This document shows, one piece after another, positions 35,563 to 46,663 of a stretch of DNA of 64,000 nt. A model generated the notes under the pieces. That model saw only the letters and a list, made by a program, of their open reading frames with translations. It was not told where the DNA came from and did no database searches. Position 1 is the first letter of the stretch. Each line of letters opens with the position of its first letter. Both the position numbers and the translations under genes were made by a program. Source of the stretch: Ischnura elegans (lineage: Eukaryota > Arthropoda > Insecta > Odonata > Coenagrionidae); assembly GCF_921293095.1 (NCBI RefSeq), contig NC_060253.1, forward strand, positions 74,747,992 to 74,811,991, read 5' to 3'.

Positions 35563-37291
35563 TCGGAATGTGACGTCCAGCGGCGTCATCCGTTCTAGAG
35601 CTTCAATTCTCACCGCCCGTGAAAAGCGCTGCACTCCAGCGTTAGCATGATTCAATCCCATCTTACGTCTCTCTCGTTTCGTATGATTAAATAAGGGAAT
35701 AGGTACTTGGCATGGCACCATTTCAACGCCCATGAAGTATTCACGCCGCTGAAACTTGTGATCGGGAAAATGCAATTTTTCAGATATCAATTAATCTGCC
35801 AACGGCTTCATTTTTATACCACTTTGCTGCTATTCCTTACACTTGTCGAAAAAGCGGCGACTTAAGGTTTATAACATATATTATCGAAGATATTGATTCC
35901 GTACACCTAACCATCTTTAATTCGAGTTTGAGTACATAAAATGATAGAAATGCTTTACTAATACCAAAATGCAACCTATCAAGCACTAATAACCGAATCT
36001 ATTCGAGTTGAAATAGGTAGTTTTAATGAAATAGAATAAAATAAGTTTTTCAAAAGTGTAATTTCTTCATTCCATTTATTTTATGGTACGATGATTTTTC
36101 CTAACCGTACTCAAGAAAGCTAAGTTAAAATTTATTGCTTAGTATGAGTATGATTGTTGATAGTTGATAGTATGTTTACTTATAATGAGTATTTTACTCC
36201 TGTTAACATTTAGAACTCACGAACAAAGAGAAGAATTAGTTCATCTCGACTTAATCGATCTTTCCGCTCAAATTATCTATTTTTGCTAAAAAGTTGAGTT
36301 TTTCGTTTCGATTAAAAATGGATTTCTCGAAACATAAATTTCGACCGATATTTTCCCATCGCCAACTTCGAGTACTAGAACAAAAATTGATTTTAAAGAC
36401 CAATAAATCAAATTCACGTCGTGATCACGGCAGTGAGATAGTCCACTCGTGATTTTTTTTCTCATAAAGATTCATTGGCGCGCTCGACGGGGGACGAGGC
36501 AGTTATTTTTTTCCATGCAGTCGGAACGGTGCCCATCAAATTCCGAATCACTTCGAGCGGGCCTTATGGAGTGAAAGTGGCGCCGGAGGGAAGGTCGCGG
36601 TTTCGTATGAGAATAGTCGCCGCGGGCGAATATTTACCCATTCTCCGAACGTGCGCATCTAGAACTGTGGGCGGAATTGAGACACATTGTCTCTCCACCC
36701 ATTAACGACCTCCTGGACCGAAGAGATTGGCACGCACGATTGGCATGCGACGTATTGATGGAGGGATGATGCTGCAATCGTGCATAAGGCTACGGCCCAC
36801 TGAGTTACTCCCCCACGTCACAGACTTAATAACGATCACGTTTCAACAGTCGAACCAAAACTGTCACTCTTTCACTATGTTTGCTTCATTAAAACTGCTA
36901 TCGCAATCGCTTTTCAATCTGAAACAGAATAAAATGACATTTTCGTGAAAGTGGAAAAAACATTCTCTCAAATTGTATTTCATCGACTGATGATAGCGAA
37001 ATTGACCAGTCCAGTCTTTAATTTCGACGAAAGTGTATTTGAAAGCAATATTTTTTATGCATGATTACATTATACTGCTCTATGCCTAGGAAACTTTTCG
37101 TTTAAAACCGTTAAAGTATATTTCCTTGCGGCATAAACTGATATTTAGTTGGTAAGAATAATAATAAAAATAAAATACATTAATACAAACACGCTTCTCA
37201 CGCAAAGGGATTCTCAAATAAATTCTTTGATTTACAACAATGACGTCATCTACATAAAAAAGGACGCCATTGTCTACTTAAAACAGCCTAT
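35563..37291. other. Spacer with a GC-rich patch at 36475-36700
   Basis: The patch gives a 76-codon plus frame (36475-36705) and a second at 36727-36948, neither recognisable. The remainder is AT-rich. No repeat family of this window was found. Confidence 0.4.
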
Positions 37292-37356
37292 AAATGCAAA
37301 TTATCTTTGAAATATAATCATTGAAAATGCAAATTATCTTTGAAATATAAGCATTT
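37292..37356. repeat. 33-bp tandem duplication
   Basis: Two adjacent copies (37292-37324, 37325-37356) of AAATGCAAATTATCTTTG followed by AAATATAA, almost identical. Confidence 0.9.
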
Positions 37357-37460
37357 TCCACATAATGAGTTGATACTTAGGTAAAATCGACATTATCTAA
37401 GAGAGAAATACTCACATTATGATAGATTAAAAAAAAAAACTTTGTTAGATTACACACAGT

Positions 37461-37680
37461 TATTATTTTAAAAAAACTCTACCAGTTTCAGTCTTTTTAG
37501 GTCACTATTAGGTCATAATCAAGAGGTAAAAGAACTTTTACCTCTTCACAATAACCGAATACTCTTGATAATGACCGGTTTCGAACTTTTCAGGTCATCA
37601 TTACCAATAGGTAAAAATCCTTTTACTTCTTGATATTGACCTGAAAAGGTCGAAACCGGTAGAGTTTTTTTATAAATACT
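37461..37680. mobile_element. Foldback element with GAAACCGG motifs
   Basis: Outer arms at 37461-37504 and 37637-37680 are inverted (AAAAAAACTCTACCAGTTTC against GAAACCGGTAGAGTTTTTTT). Inside are a perfect 12-bp-stem hairpin at 37521-37546 (AAGAGGTAAAAG, AA, CTTTTACCTCTT) and a further inverted arm at 37574-37596 (ACCGGTTTCGAACTTTTCAGG). The motif TTGATATTGACCT, GAAA, AGGTCGAAACCGG ends the right arm. Only 8 bp separate it from the trinucleotide tail of the RTE-like LINE that starts at 37689. Confidence 0.75.
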
Positions 37681-37688
37681 GTTGTAAT

Positions 37689-38405
37689 ATCATCATCATC
37701 ATCATCACTGGTCAACAATCCTAGGATTGGTTTGACGCAGCTCTCCACTCAGTTCTCCTATCAGCTAATCTTTTCACTCCTACGTATTTCTTCTCTTTCA
37801 CATCTCTCTTTACTTGTTCCATATATTTTGTTCGAGGTCTTCCTTTTCCATTCTTGCCTTCCACCTGTCCTTCGACGATTGTCTTCATCAGGCCATCATG
37901 TCTCAAGATGTGGCCTATAAGGTTGTTCCGTCTTCTTATTAAGGTTTTCATGAGGCTTCTCTTCTCTCCTACCCTTCTTAGGACTTCCTCGTTACTAACT
38001 CGGTCGATCCATTTGATTTTCATCATTCTTCTGTAGCACCACATTTCAAAGGCCTCTATCCTTGCTTTCTCCGCTGCGGTCATTGTCCATGCCTCACTTC
38101 CGTATAGGAGCATACTCCAGATGTAGGTTCTTATAAATTGTTTCTTTACATCCATATTTAAGTTTCCCGCTGAAAGCAGGTCTCTCTTTTGGTGGAATGC
38201 TCTCTTCGCCTGGGCTATTCTGCTGATAATTTCTTTCTTGCTTCTCCCGTCACTAGTTATCTTGCTTCCCAAATAACAGAATTCATCCACCTCTATCAGT
38301 TTTTGCCTCCCTATTTTAATGTTGGTCTTGACTTCTTCTCTTCTGCTGCATACTAAGATCTTGGTTTTCTTCGTGCTTATTTTCAGTTGATAATTTGTTG
38401 TTGAT
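37689..38405 (-). pseudogene. RTE-like LINE, reverse-transcriptase C-terminus (5'-truncated)
   Basis: On the minus strand the frame opens at QLKISTKKTKILVCSRREE (about 38394), continues IGRQKLIEVDEFCYLGSKIT, then AQAKRAFHQ, YGSEAWTMTAAEKARIEAFE, MWCYRRMMKIKWIDRVSNEE, HILRHDGL and GKGRPRTKYMEQ, to a stop at 37721. These are the blocks downstream of the catalytic core in RTE/craniofacial-protein-2-like endonuclease-reverse-transcriptase polyproteins. The endonuclease and the catalytic palm are missing: the copy is 5'-truncated at about 38405, as is normal for LINE insertions. The surviving frame has no stop or frameshift over about 225 codons, so it is a young copy. The 3' end is a run of ATC repeats at 37689-37705. 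A second shorter copy is at 22737-22963. Confidence 0.9.
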
Positions 38406-39331
38406 ATTTCAGTTGTTAAAATATAAAACTGTTTATTTTTGAATCTGTTATATCACCACTGCACGTAGTGAACTCGCGAAACATTGATTTGATTCTAGAC
38501 GTAAGCTCTAATTATCCAATTCTAAATTTACCACTGCTGTACCCTCCTCATAAATATACTCTAATTGACGGAAGCAATTTCAAGAAAAATATCGGACGGA
38601 AACACAAGACTGAGGCAATTTCACGCGCCATTTGACATCGCGTTTTGTACACACTTGTTGGTCACGGTTGACATGACTCGATGCCATGGGAAGTCACGGG
38701 TCAGAACCGCTCCCTTTTCTCTCGAGTTCAAGGTTCAACTTCCGTGATTTACTCCCGTTTTTTTTCCCCCCAAATGGATGCATCCCACTCAACCAACCGG
38801 ATAAAATCGCATCGCGAGGAGAATACTTGACAAGTGAGCTTCCTTTTCCAAGAGATTTATCCGGCATCCATCTCTTCTCGGCCCGTTCCAATCGAATTAC
38901 AATTCTAGAAACACACTCAGACCGCGTAGCACGAAATAAAAAAGTGAAATATTAACGACGCGACGGAAAGAAAGAATGGAAACACGCTTCAGTCGTTGCG
39001 GAATGCTAATATGAATCTCGAGATTAAAAAGATGGGAAATAAATTGAACGAAGACGTGCGGCAGAAGAATGGAGAAAGTAATAAGAACAGCATGTACGAC
39101 TGAAGAAGATGGAGGTATACAGAAATTGGGCGAATAATTCAATTGGAACTCTCAAACATGAGGAAATAATGGAACACTGCTACGCAACATGATAATGCAA
39201 TCACAACTGTACTACAAACTGAGGGAAAACGAATTCTTACGCCTACCTATACGTTCAGCAAAATATCTCTCATATGCCATTGTTTCTGCCGGGTATGGAA
39301 ATGTAGAGGATTTTTTATATTATTTATTCAT
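38406..39331. other. Spacer, no supported gene
   Basis: Small overlapping frames at 38565-38955 on both strands in a moderately GC-rich patch; none recognised. No repeat of the window was found. Confidence 0.4.
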
Positions 39332-39679
39332 TCAAAAACAACCTAAAAGGCCTTTACATTGAATAGAAAACTTAAAATCGGCAGCTTTGGCAAAATATAA
39401 ACTATAAAAAACAACAAAAAGGATTACAAAAAAGATTCCGAAGATGGCTTTTCGAAGCTGCCTCTTGAATGACCTAATAGGCATTGAAAGATCCATGGAA
39501 GGGTAAGTAGTCGAAATGCTATTGAAAAAGGTAGAGTCTGTAATAAAGTGATCTCTGGGAGAGAGAAACACGGAATTTAGGTTGGTATAGTAGGAGGTTA
39601 CTACGAAAGGCGCGGGTGTTTTTACGATAAAATTCTCTGGGCCATTCCGAAAAATATCATTTTTCAATTGGACAAGCAA
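39332..39679 (-). pseudogene. Possible LINE C-terminal end
   Basis: A 115-codon minus frame contains NDIFRNGPENFIVKTPAPF, an STFFNSISTTYPSMDLS block and SFKRQLRKAIFG, and is followed by AT-rich sequence with AATAAATAA. The pattern (basic stretch, a short block like the FFPRTIRxWNxLP region, then SFKxxL and stop) resembles the last 100 residues of jockey/CR1-type LINE proteins. The match is weak, there is no second copy in the window, and the alternative is chance. Confidence 0.35.
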
Positions 39680-40755
39680 TCTAATTCCAGTACTTATGTT
39701 AACCTCCGAATCTGTACCGCCTTTAACCTGGTGCTTTTAAAATCTTCGTAAATCGCGCGGATCGCTTTTAGCAATTTTTAACCCGAATGTCGGTTTGATA
39801 CGTGAGTGTAGAGCTCATCCAGAGTATTTACATACGGGCTAAGTTTTTCAGTCATTTTTCCTCATCGCCTTTTCTTTGAGGGTTTCTTCCCAAACTATGG
39901 CACCAGTCGAAAATCATTAGAGCCTGAAACTGATCAATGCCTTTTTTTTATCCCACCAACGGAAATTCCAGCATACTTAACCTAAAGAGCACTACGCACT
40001 TGCTGGTAGCGCTTGGGATCGTTCCTATCTTCCATCCGCAGATTCGCATAAAAAAAGTCATTCATAGGTAGTGGAAGCCTATCTACATCTTCATACTACC
40101 CCGCAAAAGATGCGTGGAAAGAATATTACCCGATTCATATGCAGGATTGTTCACAGCCCTCCCTTTAGCGAATTCAAATTCAATACTATGATAACTCAGA
40201 CGGCATGTAGTAATATGAACAATGTAACTCTTTTCGAACGCCGTCTCTGGCTCATAGCTAAGGAAACCGTATGCATGCCTACGCGAAAAAATCATAAAAA
40301 TCCATGGAATAGAAATGAGACTCCCACGTAGTTTGGCGACAGCGAAATCGAGTCAATGACCGCGCATTCGAAGCCATTCTTACGTTTTATTACCTGGAGC
40401 CAAGCATCGTCACGCGCGACTTTTTTCGAGGGTGGACATTTTCCCGGGAACAGTATTTTACTATCTGATGGGAGGTGAGGCGAATCTCGTATCATATTAC
40501 CACATGTTGAAAGTGATATATGGACTCAAAAGCATATAAGATAGCAGAATTTTATGCTGAACATCAAATTCGCCTAAGTAGAGTTCTCGGGTTTTCCATC
40601 GGCTTTGGGGGGTTGAATGGCCTTAATGTTTCGAAGGCGTGGACACCATCTCATCCATATACACCAAGGATGAAATTCGCCATTATAATTACAATGGGAT
40701 AAAAAAAATTATAATCGGGTATATACGAGGAGATTTCAATAAGTAATGCAAAATA
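39680..40755. other. Spacer, no supported gene
   Basis: A phrase ACCCGAATGTCGGTTTG with AGAGCTCATCCAGAG near 39780-39825 also occurs near 21149-21195, a short dispersed repeat of about 50 bp. No gene was recognised. Confidence 0.4.
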
Positions 40756-41502
40756 TGAGGGCTATTCCAAAAGTAAGGTACGGTTAGGCAAAAAAAATCA
40801 AAAATCAATTTTTTTCCAATACAATTGTTTTATTGACACTCCTTACATCTTTGTCTATTTTTCTACACAATTTCCATACTTATTTAAACATTTGTCACAT
40901 CGATTAACAAGCTTTTGAATGGCTAAGTTGTAGAAATCGGCCGCCTGCGAAGATAACTAGCCTTTAACTACTTCTTTCACTTCATCATCTGTGTCGAAGC
41001 GCTTGCTGCCAAGAAACTTCTTTAGGTAGCGGAACAAATGGAAATTACTAGAAGCCAAGTCCGGAATGTACCGTGGGTCGTTGAATTTTTTCGTCAACCA
41101 CATTGACCAAATAGTCTGAAATCACTGATCGTCGGCCAGAGCGTGGTTTATTATGCAAATTTTCCCGTCATTCATTATAAGCTCGCACCCAATTGCGTAC
41201 TAAACTGTCATCATTATGTTAGGACCTTAAACTTCAGTTATCTGCCGATGAATTTCTGTCGCTGAAATGTTTCTTGCAGATAAATACCCTATCACTGCCC
41301 TAACTTCACAATCGGTGGGCAGATCAACTGTCTTAAACATTATGAACTGACACTATGAACAGCACACAGCAACAGTAACGACGCTAATGACGGCGCTTAA
41401 CGCGCAAGGCATGCCGGGAGTCAGCGCGCATGCCTGTTTTGTCCTTGGTGCCAAATTCAAATAGTTTCGGCGAATCAGAACTTACCTTTGGAATAACCCT
41501 CG
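40756..41502 (-). mobile_element. Mariner element, internally deleted
   Basis: Ends TGAGGGCTATTCCAAAAGTA and TACCTTTGGAATAACCCTCG are inverted and bordered by TA on both sides (40754-40755, 41503-41504), the target duplication of the Tc1/mariner superfamily. At 747 bp it is little over half the usual 1.3 kb. The minus strand encodes a transposase from ATG at 41340: VRAVIGYLSARNISATEIHR (first helix-turn-helix), then frameshifts, then a jump from the linker to PDLASSNFHLF near the end of the catalytic domain, and finally GNCVEK and TAG at 40857-40855. Catalytic Asp 1 and 2 are lost with the deleted middle, and the third is Asn (SSNFH for SSDFH). Confidence 0.92.
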
Positions 41503-41571
41503 TATTTTTTCTTAAACAGGGGTTGTTTTATTCTGCATTCAATTAAACCATGTTATTCCCCAATCTTCTAG

Positions 41572-42104
41572 CTACATAACACTATTTTTCAACGTAATCT
41601 CATTCAATGCTACGGCTTGACGCCACCTTGAAGAAAGGCCCTGTATACCTGCGCTATACCATTCCACTGGTCGATGCCGTACTGTATCAATAACTTCTTC
41701 ATCATCCCCGTGGCGTCGATGATGAAACACGCGTTGGCCAACGACTCACAGTGCTTTCGTCCACTGCCAGATCACTGTAGACATTCTGCAAGCGCCTATG
41801 AATATATGAGATAACCTGGTTCTCCACAGTGGTGTCATGCTGCTGGAACACCGTTCCGACACTGGTTAATAAAAGACAAGTTAGTAAAATAACACTTTTA
41901 TCAATTTTACTGCCTCAAAATTTCTAAAAACGTGAATAATAACTTGTAATAAAAAAAAAACAGAGTAATACTTCACTTCTAAAAAAAAAGTTAAGGAAAA
42001 TGCGATCCAGCACTGCTAATTTTGCCATGACGTCACTGGTTCTCCACCAAAAGAAACTCAATCACTTTCCGTTGTTTGTAACGCACTTTCGTTCCAGACG
42101 CCAT
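41572..42104 (-). pseudogene. Second mariner-like transposase, deleted and split by a MITE
   Basis: From ATG at 42104 the minus strand reads KVRYKQRKVIEFLLVENQ, is interrupted by an inserted MITE (41827-42038), and resumes VISYIHRRLQNVYSDLAVDE and STVSRW, the two N-terminal helices of a mariner transposase. A frameshift then joins directly to DDEEVIDTVRHR, WYSAGIQGLSSRWRQAV and a TAG at 41574-41572, which is the family C-terminus. The whole catalytic domain is deleted. It differs from the neighbouring mariner at 40756-41502 and from the fragment at 3555, so three mariner lineages are present. Its inverted repeats were not located with confidence. Confidence 0.88.
41827..42038. mobile_element. 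hAT-type MITE nested in the mariner transposase
   Basis: Ends CAGTGGTGTCATG and CATGACGTCACTG are inverted (11 of 13). GTTCTCCA is repeated exactly at 41819-41826 and 42039-42046. Without the 212-bp element and one copy of the 8 bp, the transposase frame is continuous on both sides, which fixes the insertion point and the order of events. Confidence 0.95.
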
Positions 42105-42254
42105 TTTAACAGCTCCGTATAGCGCGGCTACCTATCGAAAGTCAATGCAACTATAGTAGATGAATTGGTAAAGTTTGAAAATATCTCATAAGAAATTGCA
42201 AGGCTTTTAAACCAAAATTGAAACAAATGTCCTTATTGAACTCACCTCGAAAAT

Positions 42255-42358
42255 AATAAAAATGATAATTGCCTAGTAGGGACTCGAACACGGATACGCC
42301 AATTGCTGGTAAGGCGCGTAAGACAAATGCACCACGAAACCATCTTCTCAAGATTAAC
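42255..42358 (-). mobile_element. tRNA-derived SINE (family D, copy 1)
   Basis: Minus strand: GAGAAGATGGTTTCGTGGTG carries the box-A-like part, and GTGTTCGAGTCCCTACTAGG box B, at tRNA-like spacing. A second copy with the same GAGAAGATGG start lies about 300 bp away on the same strand. The body runs on to lower coordinates without a clear end. Confidence 0.6.
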
Positions 42359-42544
42359 TTCAGGATGGGTTTTACCGAACAATGTGTTGTCGCCACCAGT
42401 CCGCTCTGTGGCATATATGATGGAAGTCGTGCTCACTGAGCCAATGATGGAGATATAAATCCAATTTTGTAGCCATTCAGCGACGACGAATTTCAAAGCA
42501 CTGCATGAAAAAAGTGACTTTGTACGTAGTCACGGGCGCGGGTG

Positions 42545-42655
42545 CAAATTTAAACATACCATGATGAAGCTTGCCATTGAAAATTTTTCGCTCAATCGGG
42601 ATTCGAGCCCGGATCTCCCGATTGTCGGTCAAGTGTGAGCCATCTTCTCAGAGCA
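42545..42655 (-). mobile_element. tRNA-derived SINE (family D, copy 2)
   Basis: Minus strand: GAGAAGATGGCTCACACTTG, then GATCCGGGCTCGAATCCCG (box B), followed by GAGCGAAAAATTTTCAATGG. Similar start and layout to the copy at 42255-42358. Confidence 0.6.
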
Positions 42656-42659
42656 AACC

Positions 42660-44366
42660 ATCTCATTACCCGGGAAAGAATAATTGAAAATCAATTTGGG
42701 TATGCTTCCGCTATGGAACACCATGCAAAATTCCAAAAGATAATGGATGCAACGCTTACGATCATTAGAAAATGGAAAACTTAAAAATAATGCTGAAATG
42801 GCGCTAAAAAATGTTCGCGGAATTCCGATACACCCAGAACGTGTACGCACCACGTACATTTAAATTGAAAAAGCAACTTAGTCGGGCTCGTGGGAATAAT
42901 ATGGGTAATATCTTATCGCTTTTGGACCTTAAGTTTGTATTCAACTGCTCTCACATTCGCAGTCAGGTGTGACTTCTGGCAGAAATTGCATCTTTATACG
43001 TATGCGGAATACGAAGCGTATGAATAACTCAATACGACAGCGAAAAATGACAGTATTGAATGGAATACTAACATGATATGGAGAAGATCCTGAAGGAAAA
43101 TATTTTGCAGGCAGCGATACTATCGATATTTCAGTTGAATATTCGATATATTTCACTCTTTCAGTAAGCAAAGCTCGTTACAGACACATCATTATTTCAG
43201 GCATGCACGATGCATCGTGAAGGAGATGCATCATCAGCTTAAGTTAATACCGTTAATGTATGTGAATGTAAATTCCAAATGATGTTTCTTTCTTCAAGAC
43301 TTATTGTAGAAACGATAGATGAAATTGATTAAGGGGACAACATTTTAGAAGAGCATATCATTCAGTCAAACAATATACCAATATCCTACGTCTACGTTAC
43401 ACAAATCATAGGAAGAGTTATAAAATTAAGGCATCATAAATCGTCAAAAGTTCAAGGATAAGAGAAATGCCCCAATGTCTACAAAATACAAGAAAGTAAC
43501 CAGGCTGCCGCTAAGTTATACACATTGATGTATACAAGGCAAATTATTCAATTTTCTGAATAACATGAAATCCATCCCACTCCTATAACTTTCACAGCTT
43601 CAGAGGATATAACTACAAATGTTGTAGTTCCATAACCTCTTCATAACTTCCAAATAAAATTGGCTGAAAAATGTTTACCTTGGACGGATATAATTCACTA
43701 ATTTGTGCCAATATCCTCGTTTTCAGGATTATGATTAATCATACGAGGATTTCCCATTTAATAGCAATCTTTATTTAGAAAAAATAAGCGCTGCATATAG
43801 TATTTTACCGTTTTGGACAATGATGAATGTAATTTTCTTAACTCCAAGCAAACATCATCCCAGAAAATATATTCCTCGATGCGAAGGAAGAAAGGAAAAT
43901 GACCGTGTATTTGCAGCTATTATTATTGAAATTATGACGAGAGTCTAATCTGAATCAGCGTCAAAGGCGATGCGAAGAGTGAAATTAGATTTCGCAACTG
44001 ACAGAATAAGTAGTCACCACCTGAATTTGATTTTGATCGAGGGAGAAAGAAATAATATTTTCGGCATTGGAAAAAATTTCTGCCCGCAAAAATGACTGTT
44101 ATGTAGTAGGGCGAATACATTCTCCCATTAAAGCAGTGAGAGATTACGTCATAGGGTGAAAACGATTGGATTCGTCGGCTAGCCGAAATTACGATCAAAT
44201 AAAAAGAATACGATCAAATGAAAGGGAAAATAAGGAAACGAAAGTTATTTTTCGAAGACCTGATTTCCATAAACGGAGTCTGCCCTTTAATCGAAAATCG
44301 AGAGAAATCGAAGAGGGTGCTGCATCTAATCTTCAAATTTTAGCGCCGCGAGAGTTGATTCTAGAG
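42660..44366. other. AT-rich spacer, nothing recognised
   Basis: Frames of 70-90 codons on the minus strand (42859-42629, 43171-42941, 44198-43932) are not recognisable and lack context. Confidence 0.45.
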
Positions 44367-44661
44367 CAGTGATCTTCAGCCTTATTTAATGAAGGACCAA
44401 AAATCAATTTCACATCGTCCGGAGGACCACAATGCTCCACGTCACTTTACTATCATACCAATTAAATAATAAACATATGTAATAACAAGGCGCAATAATA
44501 TTTACAGGTTAAAAAGTTCAATCAATCAATGAGATTTTTGAAACTGTTTATTTTTTAGGAGAGTGTCGATATTTGCTATTATTTTTTTTATATACAATGG
44601 TTTCTTTAGCTTCAAGAGGCCGCAAGAAATTAGCAGGCGGGCCATCGGTTGAAAACCGTTG
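44367..44661. mobile_element. hAT-type MITE
   Basis: Starts CAGTGATCTTCAGCC and ends GGTTGAAAACCGTTG, worn forms of the common hAT end CAGTGGTTCTCAACC. The 8-bp flanks TTCTAGAG (44359-44366) and TTCTATAG (44662-44669) match at 7 of 8. The 295-bp AT-rich interior has no coding. Confidence 0.85.
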
Positions 44662-45164
44662 TTCTATAGTCAACTAAACAATTTCCGATAAACATAAAAC
44701 ATAGTCCTGCCAAAAGATGCCACACAGAATTTTGTGACAGAATTCACTGAATCCGTAAGTACAGTATTCCTCACACTTCCATTAATACAGTTCGGAGCAG
44801 TTTACATCATGTTCGCACCAGAAATACGTTTGAGGAAGAAAGAAACTTTTGTAGGCTTCATGAATCCACAAAGAAAGTCATTAAAAATTCAAATACTTCA
44901 AGGAATATTAACTTTTTTAGTTGGTAATTTTGAACATTAACCTATAATAAGAAATTGCTATCCGTTGGGAAATGAGTACAAAGGTATGAATAAAGACCAC
45001 TTCCTTCAAAATGTGAGTTAAGCAAATAAAAATAAAGGCACGTAAAAGATTTTTGAGCATCCAAAAACGAATACTTAACTTTTTTAAGTATGAAAGAATA
45101 ATAATACATAGAAATATAAACCTCTTTCTTCAGTGATGGCAATACTCGACTTAATATTTAGCTA

Positions 45165-46365
45165 TGATGTGTTAACCCAATTTAGTAACTTATCCGACTG
45201 AGTTTTGATTTTGCAGCCAAATTATTAACTTTCCAACGCAAACGCGCCTAATTTAATATACCAAATTAAAATATTATGACATTAAGTCACACGCACCTTT
45301 CTTCGAAGTCTTACAGTTAAACCTCATTCACCAGCTTAGGACATTTCACCGAAGATGTGAAGATCCGTATTTAGAAGTCCTTGAACCAACCAACAATGGG
45401 GTCCATAGCCTCTCGATACGGCAGAAGGTATAGCCAATGAACTTGGCTAGGGGTTAGAACCCAACCTACGGTGCATTATTTACACACAGTTCCTCCTCGC
45501 TATCCTCATTAGCATATCAAAGACGATCGTAAGTAACCTTACGTTTGAACTCTGACGTGAGGTGATATTCTGCAAGCTACACTGGAGACAGAAGACATTA
45601 ATGAATACACTTGAACGTAAACCATTGCATCAATTATTCTTTTAAGGAGAAAAAGTAAAATACGTATAGACGAATTTTTCGAGAAAACTAATTGTAATTA
45701 CACATTATTGAAATATAATTAGACATATTTTAGCTTAGAAGTGATATTCCCAACAATGACACTATCTGACTCATTTTTGGATAGGCAGCCAAATTTTTAA
45801 CTCTTTATAACACATGCTGATTTGTGGGAGTAGATATTTCAATGGGTATCGAATTAAAATTTCACGGCACTATATTATAATTACATTTCCTCGCTTTTGT
45901 GCTGGTTTCCCCGTATAAATGCGCATTGAATTTACTAGCGTAGATGTGAGTAGCTCTGTGAAGGCGGGTGAGAAGATTTTTTTTAAAAACAGAGTTAGGG
46001 ACAGAAAATTATAGAAGAAATATACGAAAACTTGATGACCAAGGGATACAAGCGAGTCTGTGTTTTGTGCTGACATCGAGTGAAAAATAAAATCCAATAC
46101 TAAACAACTAAATATCAAGTTGATCTCGTTTGTTTTATTTGCCTCATTTCTGTTCCTAGCTCTGTTCAGAAAAAAATCTCTTATATCCCCTTGGCTTCTC
46201 AACTCCATGTATTAAAAAGTTCCCTTTGGTAGTGCAGCCAAGAACCCGGGAAAAACATATCACCTCGCCTTCGGTATATTATTTTTTACTCTAGCCCACC
46301 AACTTGATTAGCATATAAAACGTGAGTAACCTCACGGTTGAACTCGACGCTAGCAGCTAGGCTGT
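45165..46365 (+). repeat. Tandem duplication, two units of about 590 bp
   Basis: Unit 1 has ATCCGACTGAGTTTTGATTT, GCAGCCAAATTATTAACT near 45190-45230 and CATTAGCATATCAAAGACG, AGTAACCTTACGTTTGAAC near 45508-45550. Unit 2 has the diverged equivalents near 45767-45800 and 46311-46346. The offset is about 577-590 bp after subtracting the palindromic MITE at 45968-46205 that sits in unit 2. No gene is conserved between the units. Confidence 0.65.
45968..46205. mobile_element. Palindromic MITE (family P, copy 2)
   Basis: Left arm GGTGAGAAG, AAACAGAGTTAGGGACAGAAA; next GATGACCAAGGGATACAAGC; centre GACATCGAGTGAAAAATAAA with AAGTTGATCTCGTTTG; right arm CATTTCTGTTCCTAGCTCTG and CCCCTTGGCTTCTCAACTCC. 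The left arm lacks the CCAAGGGG segment. Same family as 29068-29298 and 56321-56566. Confidence 0.85.
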
Positions 46366-46544
46366 GAAGATGGCTCGAGTAGGTTACATACACATTCCAT
46401 GCATTTCCATTGAACGCTTCCTCTGTCACCGGCTGCCAAAGAATAACGCTTTTGTAAGTCTCCCCACGCGCAGCGTGTACTCAATAAGGGTCTTTATTTT
46501 GGGTGGAGTCATCGTGGCTCCGAAGCAGAGGGCAAGAAGGGTCG

Positions 46545-46662
46545 TGGAGGCCAGCGCACTTCACTGTTCTTTTTTTGTATCACAAAATGAATATTTGAGG
46601 GTAGTGGAGGGGAATTTAGATGTTAATCAACCCATTGTTACGAACAAGATTTTCATCGGGTG
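46545..46662 (+). repeat. Dispersed repeat, copy 1 (pair with 48152-48268)
   Basis: Both copies share GCACTTCACTGTTCTTTTTTT or its variant GCACACCCCTGTTCCTTTTA, TAWCACRRAATGAATRYTTGA, GTAGTGGAGGGG, TTTTAATCRACCC and GAACGAG. The frames over the two copies translate similarly (CSFFVSQNEYL against CSFYVTRNECL), but DNA homology alone explains that. Family unknown. Confidence 0.7.
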
Positions 46663-46663
46663 A

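Noticed and set aside
37689..37705. ATC repeat as an independent microsatellite
   Set aside because: It sits exactly at the 3' end of the RTE-like LINE, as at the second copy near 22737, and is best read as the element's tail.
45440..45480. Box-B-like GGGGTTAGAACCC as a tRNA or SINE
   Set aside because: Deviates from GGTTCRANNCC at a key position and lies in a tandem-duplicated segment whose second copy does not conserve it.
46364..46663. 99-codon plus frame as a gene
   Set aside because: Its second half is the dispersed repeat also found at 48152-48268; the first half matches nothing.
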